12,500 nucleotides of DNA from positions 107,378 to 119,877 of the forward strand of contig JAWQFJ010001120.1 of assembly GCA_034096865.1 (NCBI GenBank). Reading direction: 5' to 3'. Below, piece by piece: positions 7,476-12,500 of the stretch; within the stretch, counting starts at the first letter, position 1; each line of letters starts with the position of its first letter. The notes beneath the pieces are model-generated. The model made no database searches, was not told the DNA's origin, and worked only from the letters and a program-made list of their open reading frames with translations. The position numbers and the translations under genes are program-made. This stretch comes from Theodoxus fluviatilis. Taxonomy: Eukaryota > Mollusca > Gastropoda > Cycloneritida > Neritidae.

Positions 7476-7756
7476 AACTGCAAGGAAGTGGAGTTTTCAC
7501 AGCAATCGAGAATTCCTGTCCGAACTTTAAAGAAGCCCGAATGTTTTGAATTACGAATTAATCCCTGTACGAGTGATCCTTACTGAGTGCAAAGGACTTC
7601 CCGCCGGAAATAATGTTTATCAAGGTAATTATTTTAAAGACTAGCTAAAGGGTACAAGCATTGGTGTGTTAGAAATACTTATTGGCTTGACGAGGTTTAA
7701 AGATGTCCACGTAATTAGCTAGAAAGCTATTGGATGCGTGTCACGCTCTCTGTCTT
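7476..7756. other. AT-rich unique spacer
   Basis: No gene, repeat or transposon sequence was recognised between the stem-loop and the LINE target duplication. The LINE protein frame does not continue convincingly upstream of 7771. Confidence 0.5.
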
Positions 7757-7770
7757 TGTACTTCTGTATC
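7757..7770. repeat. 14-bp target-site duplication of the LINE, left copy
   Basis: TGTACTTCTGTATC here is repeated exactly at 8154-8167, directly after the (TTCTG)n tail of the LINE. The length (14 bp) and the placement next to a 5'-truncated body fit target-primed reverse transcription. Confidence 0.82.
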
Positions 7771-8153
7771 GTAATGCAAAGAGGTACACCGCAAACGCTG
7801 ATAACAATATATTATCTTGCACATTCTGTGGGTGAATGGAGAACGAGGAGCATATTTTGTTTGCATGTCATGAATATGATTATTTCAGGCCACATTTTCT
7901 TAACTGCCCCCAAGAAATGTACAGAATGAAATTTCAACAAGTCATGATGTGCACAGGAACCAAAAGTTATTCACTTGCTTTGTTCATTATACAAAGCACT
8001 GAAACGGAGAAGAAACAAAACTGACTTTGACACTAATGTTCCACCTACCGTGTCCATGAATTTATCCATATTAGTTTGTCTTGTATATGTATAAATCCCC
8101 CCCTTTGTAATGGGCCAAATGGCCTTTCACAAATAAACTGTTCTGTTCTGTTC
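7771..8153 (+). mobile_element. 5'-truncated non-LTR (LINE) retrotransposon insertion
   Basis: The insertion is 383 bp and consists of the end of a LINE reading frame (to 8024), a 3' untranslated part, AATAAA at 8132-8137 and a tail of three TTCTG units (about 8138-8153). The 3' part GGGCCAAATGGCC (about 8112-8124) forms a small dyad next to the tail. Exact 14-bp direct repeats flank it at 7757-7770 and 8154-8167. The body starts in the middle of the C-terminal coding region, as expected for incomplete reverse transcription. The protein motifs and tail type resemble LINEs of molluscs and other marine invertebrates. I do not assign the clade. Confidence 0.86.
7773..8024 (+). pseudogene. LINE ORF2 C-terminal fragment (zinc-knuckle region), with in-frame stop
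   Basis: In intact elements this is the tail of the endonuclease/reverse transcriptase polyprotein that copies the element into the genome. The frame reads NAKRYTANAD, then CTFCG, a TGA stop at 7833-7835, then MENEEHILFACHEYDYFRPH and onward to a TGA at 8022-8024. CTFC and HILFAC supply the C-X2-C and H-X4-C halves of the CCHC zinc knuckle that follows the reverse transcriptase in many LINEs. All four metal-binding residues are kept. The stop falls inside the knuckle, between its halves. No catalytic domain is present because the copy is truncated, so the fragment cannot encode an active protein. Confidence 0.85.
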
Positions 8154-8167
8154 TGTACTTCTGTATC
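8154..8167. repeat. 14-bp target-site duplication of the LINE, right copy
   Basis: An exact copy of TGTACTTCTGTATC at 7757-7770. It overlaps the last TTCTG unit by one or two ambiguous bases. Confidence 0.82.
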
Positions 8168-8208
8168 CTGCGTCACTCTCAATGTCCTTGTGTCTCTCAG
8201 TAGATGTG

Positions 8209-8530
8209 GGTGCGTGCGCGCGCGTGTGTGTATGTGTGTGTATGTGTGTGTATGTGTGTGTGTATGTGTATTTGTGTGTGTGCGTGTGCGTGCGCTCGCG
8301 CGTGTATGTGTGCGCCCGTGAGTGTGTGCTTGTGTGTGCGTGCGCGCGCGCGTGAGCGTGCGTGTGTGTTTGTGTGTGTGTGCGTGTGGGTGTGTGCGTA
8401 TGTGTGTTTGTGTGTGTGCATGTGTGTGCGCGCACTTCTGTGCGTGTGCGTATGTGTGTGTGTGTGTGAATGTGTGTATGTGTGTGTGTGTGTGTGAGTG
8501 TGTGTGTGTTTGCACTCGCGCGCGCGCGTG
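8209..8530. repeat. Imperfect (TG)n tract with embedded CG runs
   Basis: About 320 bases of alternating pyrimidine and purine, mainly TGTG, with CGCGCGCG islands at 8217-8223, 8341-8352, 8428-8433 and 8517-8527 and occasional TA, TT or CA interruptions. It begins about 40 bases after the LINE target duplication. The cysteine/valine (+) and histidine/threonine (-) open frames across it are repeat artefacts. Z-DNA potential is high. Confidence 0.95.
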
Positions 8531-8608
8531 TGTCTGTCTGTCTGTGTGTGTGTGTCTGTCTGTCTGTCAGTCTGTCTGTCTGTCTGTGTGTCTCTCTGTC
8601 TGTCTGTG

Positions 8609-8655
<47 letters not shown>

Positions 8656-8660
8656 GTGCC
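8531..8660. repeat. (TGTC)n tetranucleotide repeat, first block
   Basis: TGTC/TCTG tetramers with GTGTG interruptions. The last 40 bases (about 8618-8655) are uninterrupted. The block is followed by a short unique joint (CCTAATTGAA) and a CT run, an order repeated in the next block. Confidence 0.95.
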
Positions 8661-8668
8661 TAATTGAA

Positions 8669-8719
<51 letters not shown>
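8669..8719. repeat. (TC)n dinucleotide repeat, first block
   Basis: About 50 bases of CT/TC with one extra T near 8686. It ends in CTAGCTC before the second TGTC block. Confidence 0.95.
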
Positions 8720-8728
8720 GCTCTGTCA

Positions 8729-8769
8729 CTTTGTGTTTGTCTGTGTGTCTGTCTGTGTGTCTGCCTGTG

Positions 8770-8830
<61 letters not shown>
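8729..8830. repeat. Second (TGTC)n-(TC)n compound repeat
   Basis: TGTC tetramers (about 8735-8792) run directly into about 37 bases of CT (to about 8829). The order TGTC then TC repeats that of 8531-8719, which suggests duplication of a compound microsatellite block. Confidence 0.93.
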
Positions 8831-8833
<3 letters not shown>

Positions 8834-8839
8834 ATGTCT

Positions 8840-10590
8840 CTCCACTATCTTATTTCATTTTTCCTGTTTGCGTGTTTGCACGATATTGCGTTTACGGGTG
8901 TGAGTACGGATGTATGAGACAAAAAAAGTCCTTTGAAACAGTATGAAGCTGGCCTTGCTAAAGCCTTACACCGCACTCCACAGAAAAGTTCTGCATAATT
9001 GCCGTTTATGCGAACACATAAATATATGTTTTCTTATGCTTGTTTGTTGACTCCCAGCTCTCTCTTCTTAATCGAGCAGATGAAAAGAAAACACCGGGTT
9101 CAGTCGCCATGTCAGATAAGATCAACAGGAAACGCATCGTCTGTCAGATGTTCAGGGTTCAGAGGCCGCTCATCAAAACAGCCTGGAGCTTCACTCCTGG
9201 AGGGAAGGCGGCCAGGTACGCACCCAGCATGCAGCGTGGGCGTGGGGGAAAAGTCCTCTGTGAAAGTCTCCAACCGCGTCCAAGAATAGTCTTGACCACT
9301 GGTCACTCCTACTGTCCAGCATGAGCGCTGTCCGTGTCCCCTACGGGTGGCTAAGCAGTTCCTCCCAGCGCTGTCCTGCATGAGCCTGATCCTGGGATGA
9401 GTGAGTGGCCTCCATGCCCAGGCCAGCCACGGCAGGCGACTCGGCGGTCGCGTCCTCCACAGTGCCGTCCCGTCCCCAGGGGCAGCTCCGTGTTCCCCTG
9501 GCAGTTCCCACACCCAGGCCCCCAAATTGGCGTGATCGCTTCTGGAGAGGACCCCCTGCCGAGCTGAGTGAGAGATGGGGACTGTGCACTCTTGTTTATC
9601 CCATGTGTGGCCTCCTCCCTTTCTGCTTGCACTCTTGTTTTTCCCTGTGTGGTCTTCCTTCTGTCTTCCTCTGACCATGATTTCAGAGGGAGCGGTCTCT
9701 CTCACCCTCCCTGTGTGTGGCGTGATCGCCTCGTGAAATTTCGTTTTTCTGTTTTCCGCTGAACAGTTTGTGTCGTTGACCCATGCATGACTTGAGGAAA
9801 GAGCGATCACTTTGCTACTGAATATATATTAAGTGTCCTGATCCCTCTTAATTTTTCTGTGAGCTTTATATGTTAATGTTGGTTTCTGAAATCGTGGGAA
9901 GAGGATGAACAGCAACGGTTCTGTGTGACAGTCGTACAGACAGACTCTTGTCAAGGCACTTTCATGTCGTCGCTTTTGTGCGTTAGTGCAAAATACCGTT
10001 ATCACTCCTTTCCATTCTGCACGAGAGAATTGTTCTCCATAGTGAGATCTCGACATAACTTTGCACTAGAACATATCAGCGCATGAATTTAATGTAAACG
10101 AATGTGATTCGATCAAGACGAAATGGAATAAGTGGAACGGACAGATGGCGGCGTCACGGAAATATACCGTAACTGGAGGCCGTTTCCTAGTTTCCGTCTC
10201 TTGTTGATGACAAACAGGCGCCAACCGCTGACGTTGTCAGAAGAGCTAATGAAGACAGCCACACAGTGGTGTCATTATAGAGCGCACTTTCCACTTCCTG
10301 TCCAACACTACTCTCGCCGCTGTCCTATGCTCCCTGCGTCCCTGGAAATCATAACTGTGAACCCCTGGCGATTGGTACCCGAAAATCATCTCAACGCTGC
10401 CACTTTACCGCTATCCGGCCTCTTACTGCACCTGTCTAATCATCAACGGTGGCGTCAAACAATTAGCGACGCGCTCTTCCTATCGACACCGACAAGGCTG
10501 AAGCAACCCCTGCCAGTGGAAAACTACTACAGGCTCGTTTCAGTGTCAGGCAAACGGAATCGAGGAAGCGGAGAGGAGAGAAGGGTGATG
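8840..10590. other. Long unique region, no gene recognised
   Basis: This 1.75-kb stretch lacks recognisable repeats apart from a short imperfect direct repeat at 9587 and 9629 (GCACTCTTGTTT, spacing 42) and a repeated GGCGTGATCGC at 9529 and 9719. Open frames include 232 codons on the minus strand (9810-9112) and 155 codons on the plus strand (10132-10599). Neither shows a domain, motif, signal peptide or membrane segment that I recognise. Overlapping frames in the GC-rich part (9110-9600) are similar in length. An exon inside cannot be ruled out, but I have no positive evidence for one. Confidence 0.45.
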
Positions 10591-10599
10591 GGTGTTTAA

Positions 10600-10720
10600 C
10601 CAGAGGTGTGGAGGAAGGGAGGGAGGTAGGGAGGGAGGGGACTTTTGCAGTGGGTGGAGGGAATGCTGGGAGAAAATGGAGGGGGAGGGGCGAGGGGAAG
10701 AGGGCTTTCATGGGCGAGAT
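10600..10720 (+). repeat. G-rich (GGGA)n-like tract
   Basis: GGAAGGGAGGGAGGTAGGGA at 10612-10631, then GGGAGGGG and, at 10678-10707, GGAGGGGGAGGGGCGAGGGG. Several sets of four G-runs separated by one to three bases are present, so G-quadruplex formation on this strand is plausible. It may be a decayed purine microsatellite. Confidence 0.8.
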
Positions 10721-10834
10721 GACACTTCCTGTCCGCGGCTGAGGCAGGACCACTTCCGCTGCCTGCGCATTGTGGCAACTCTGCAGGGCGCGCCGTGTAC
10801 GGCGCCAACGGGAACTCGGCACTTGACGTGGCTT
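10721..10834. promoter_or_regulatory. CpG-rich segment before the 30-bp array, possible promoter-like DNA
   Basis: It contains ACTTCCTGTCC and CACTTCCGC (ETS-like cores), TGCCTGCGCATTG (partly like an NRF1 site) and GGGCGCGCC. Such a mixture occurs in CpG-type promoters of animals, but there is no linked gene in this window. The call is speculative. Confidence 0.15.
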
Positions 10835-11346
10835 GGGCGTCTCTGTGCGGTCAGCTGTAGTCCAGGGCGTCTCTGTGCGGTCAGCTGTAGTCCAGGGCGT
10901 CTCTGTGCGGTCAGCTGTAGTCCAGGGCGTCTCTGTGCGGTCAGCTGTAGTCCAGGGCGTCTCTGTGCGGTCAGCTGTAGTCCAGGGCGTCTCTGTGCGG
11001 TCAGCTGTAGTCCAGGGCGTCTCTGTGCGGTCAGCTGTAGTCCAGGGCGTCTCTGTGCGGTCAGCTGTAGTCCAGGGTGTCTCTGTGCGGTCAGCTGTAG
11101 TCCAGGGCGTCTCTGTGCGGTCAGCTGTAGTCCAGGGCGTCTCTGTGCGGTCAGCTGTAGTCCAGGGCGTCTCTGTGCGGTCAGCTGTAGTCCAGGGCGT
11201 CTCTGTGCGGTCAGCTGTAGTCCAGGGCGTCTCTGTGCGGTCAGCTGTAGTCCAGGGCGTCTCTGTGCGGTCAGCTGTAGTCCAGGGCGTCTCTGTGCGG
11301 TCAGCTGTAGTCCAGGGCGTCTCTGTGCGGTCAGCTGTAGTCCAGG
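10835..11346. repeat. 30-bp minisatellite, 17 nearly identical copies
   Basis: Seventeen head-to-tail 30-bp units start at 10835 and then every 30 bases to 11315. Each reads GGGCGTCTCTGTGCGG followed by TCAGCTGTAGTCCA. The only difference I see in 510 bases is C to T at 11078, in the ninth unit. The unit contains the palindrome CAGCTG. Because 30 is divisible by three, frames stay open for the full array on both strands and give 10-residue repeats (GRLCAVSCSP and GVSVRSAVVQ on plus, RRPGLQLTAQ on minus). The 252-codon plus-strand frame from 10592 is therefore very probably not a gene. The homogeneity implies very recent expansion or an assembly effect. Confidence 0.96.
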
Positions 11347-11349
11347 CTG

Positions 11350-11572
11350 AGTGCTCATTCCTAGGAACGAGACCAGCAAGTCAAACTGCTGGAAGTGAAC
11401 AGGACAGGGATAACTACACTCACAAACAACTCGAGCTATACATTATGTGGCATTCAGTTCCAGTCAAACTACTCGGAAAGTGATAGCAGTGAATTTCGTT
11501 TCCATACAAATGTGCAGAATATGTTGAATTCTAGTACCTAAAATAAACTAAAGCAGAGGGTATTGAAAATAG
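11350..11572. other. Short unique spacer
   Basis: No gene or repeat recognised between the 30-bp array and the GA microsatellite. Confidence 0.5.
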
Positions 11573-11598
11573 TGAGAGATTGAGAGAGAGAGAGAGAG

Positions 11599-11641
<43 letters not shown>
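11573..11641. repeat. (GA)n microsatellite with GATTGA interruptions
   Basis: Runs of GA are broken by GATTGA at about 11578 and 11599. The longest pure run is about 40 bases (about 11602-11641). It abuts the GATTGATTGATG tail of the minus-strand LINE, whose tail unit equals the interruptions. Confidence 0.96.
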
Positions 11642-11643
<2 letters not shown>

Positions 11644-11645
<2 letters not shown>

Positions 11646-12500
11646 TTGATTGATGTATTGACTTTTATTGAGGCCGATGACCCAAACAGTTCAATATACA
11701 GTTGAAAAATGTGATAAGATATGTACATGTAAAGTTACATGAGAATATTCGTCATATTACACAAGTCGTGGACGTGAACACTGCACATTTTCCCGCCTGC
11801 AATGCTCAATACAGACTTCTTAAAACACTCCATTAAAAATAGTATATATATAAGCTCATTAAAAGATTAATCCCCGTGGCACCTTAATGTAAAAAACCAG
11901 CGTGAGAGAGAAAGACAGACGTTTTTGTCTCTGGGCCGACCGACTTTCGCAATTAATGTCACAGGTCAATTACGTGATGGACAATTACCGGCACTGTTTA
12001 AATACGAGTTTGGGGGGAAAGTTTCTTCTCCCGAAGATTGAGTGCATAGTGCACATACATGGCCACATCTCGTATGCATGCTGTACTCGGTGAATTTATT
12101 AGTTGTGCACGTACAATACGTCCCTTCGTAAATGTGTTTTTGGAGATATTTCCTTCGAAGATCTGCACAGGAAGTACAGTTTAACAGTACATGATCGTCA
12201 TTTTCGAATTCTAGACAAAAGGGGCACTTCATGTCCTCGTCTTTCTGGTCGTAACGATGTCTGTTGCACTTCAGATCATTTAGTCCGTTTCTGAATCTCA
12301 CAAAGGTATAACGGAATTTCTTCAGTGTGCTCTTCCAATCCGAAGGTGGTTTTGAATGAACAGTACCAATGGTATCTCTCGCTTATAATATTACTGCATT
12401 CCTGTTTGTGGCAATCTCTAAGCCTCCGTTTCCATGTCTATAAAAACTATTTTTCGATGCCAACATCGCCATTTATCCAAACGTTGGTGAATCTAAATGT
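11644..12500 (-). mobile_element. Second non-LTR (LINE) retrotransposon, 3' part, runs off the right edge
   Basis: Read on the minus strand, LINE coding sequence enters at 12500 and ends at a TAA at 11998-12000. About 350 bases of 3' untranslated sequence follow, with AATAAA at 11664-11669 and a short (ATCA)n tail ending near 11644, where the GA/CT microsatellite begins. The tail unit and 3' sequence differ from those of the LINE at 7771-8153, although the sequence just before the polyadenylation-like signal (GGGTCATCGGCCTCAATAAA) recalls its GGGCC...GGCC...AATAAA. The 5' end lies outside the window, so truncation and target duplication cannot be judged. Confidence 0.85.
11998..12500 (-). pseudogene. 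LINE ORF2 C-terminal region, broken by two stops and two frameshifts
   Basis: This is the end of a LINE endonuclease/reverse transcriptase polyprotein. In one frame (12500 to about 12310) it reads VWINGDVG, stops at 12447-12449 and 12438-12440, then RRLRDCHKQE and RYHWYCSFKTTFG. The reading then moves to a second frame near 12301-12320: RFRNGLNDLK, RHRYDQKDED, CPFCLEFENDDHVLLNC, CADLRRKYLQ. Near 12120-12130 it moves to a third frame with QLINSPSTACIRDVAMYV and ALNLREKKL, ending at TAA (11998-12000). CPFC plus HVLLNC give the complete C-X2-C...H-X4-C zinc knuckle. The order of motifs matches the tail of marine-invertebrate LINEs. The copy is inactive. Confidence 0.83.

Noticed and set aside
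7701..7770. Extension of the LINE reading frame upstream of 7771
   Set aside because: The 14-bp direct repeat places the element start at 7771, and the upstream translation does not match LINE tail motifs.
8045..8917. Histidine/threonine-rich and cysteine/valine-rich frames up to 200 codons
   Set aside because: They are translations of TG, TGTC and TC simple repeats.
9112..9810. 232-codon minus-strand open frame
   Set aside because: No recognisable domain, GC-rich DNA with several overlapping frames of similar quality, and no splice or promoter support seen. A real exon remains possible but unproven.
10835..11346. CRISPR array
   Set aside because: Units are directly adjacent with no spacers between them, and the sequence context is eukaryotic. 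It is a plain minisatellite.
10592..11350. 252-codon plus-strand open frame and 223-codon minus-strand frame over the 30-bp array
   Set aside because: Open length follows from a 30-bp period divisible by three. The peptide is a 10-residue repeat with no unique domain, and the frame is open on both strands.

Overview
This window is non-coding, repeat-dominated nuclear DNA of an animal. I see no intact protein-coding gene, tRNA or rRNA, and no bacterial or phage signature. The only sequence that reads as former protein is the 3' end of two decayed non-LTR (LINE) retrotransposons. Their C-terminal zinc-knuckle motifs, and one 3' end of the type AATAAACTG(TTCTG)n, are of a kind I associate with mollusc and other lophotrochozoan or marine-invertebrate genomes. 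A marine mollusc is my best guess, with low to moderate certainty. Most long open frames in the window are by-products of tandem repeats whose period is 30 bp, 28 bp (84 bp over three units) or made of simple repeats without stop codons.

Layout. 1-940: unique DNA with no recognised gene. 940-1075 and 1200-1530: AT-rich patches with clustered TAATTA-type motifs, possible cis-regulatory DNA (weak call). 1716-2460: strongly pyrimidine-rich DNA. 2995-3170: three 56-bp tandem copies, running into degenerate GTCC/GTCT repeats and a (TG)n(CG)n tract ending near 3316. 3521-4328: a large imperfect inverted repeat. Its arms are two different 10-bp tandem arrays (CCAAASCAAT type, and CTTTGGTGTG on the other strand), and the arms share non-repetitive flanks. 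4619-5541: 33 copies of a 28-bp G/C-skewed minisatellite. 5550-6095: old, degenerate ~26-bp repeats with three related GGTGCATA-type modules. 6319-6949: a probable non-autonomous DNA transposon with long inverted ends and a candidate 8-bp target duplication. 7771-8153: a 5'-truncated LINE on the + strand, bounded by a 14-bp direct repeat. 8209-8829: compound simple repeats. 8840-10590: mostly unique DNA. 10600-10720: G-rich DNA. 10835-11344: seventeen 30-bp units, one base change in total. 11573-11641: (GA)n. 11644-12500 and beyond the right edge: a second LINE on the - strand, with two stops and two frameshifts.

Nothing here works together as a pathway. The window is best read as an intergenic or intronic stretch shaped by transposon insertion and tandem-repeat expansion. 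The main points of interest are the inverted pair of related 10-bp arrays, the two LINE insertions with clear boundaries, the fold-back transposon, and the nearly homogeneous 30-bp array.
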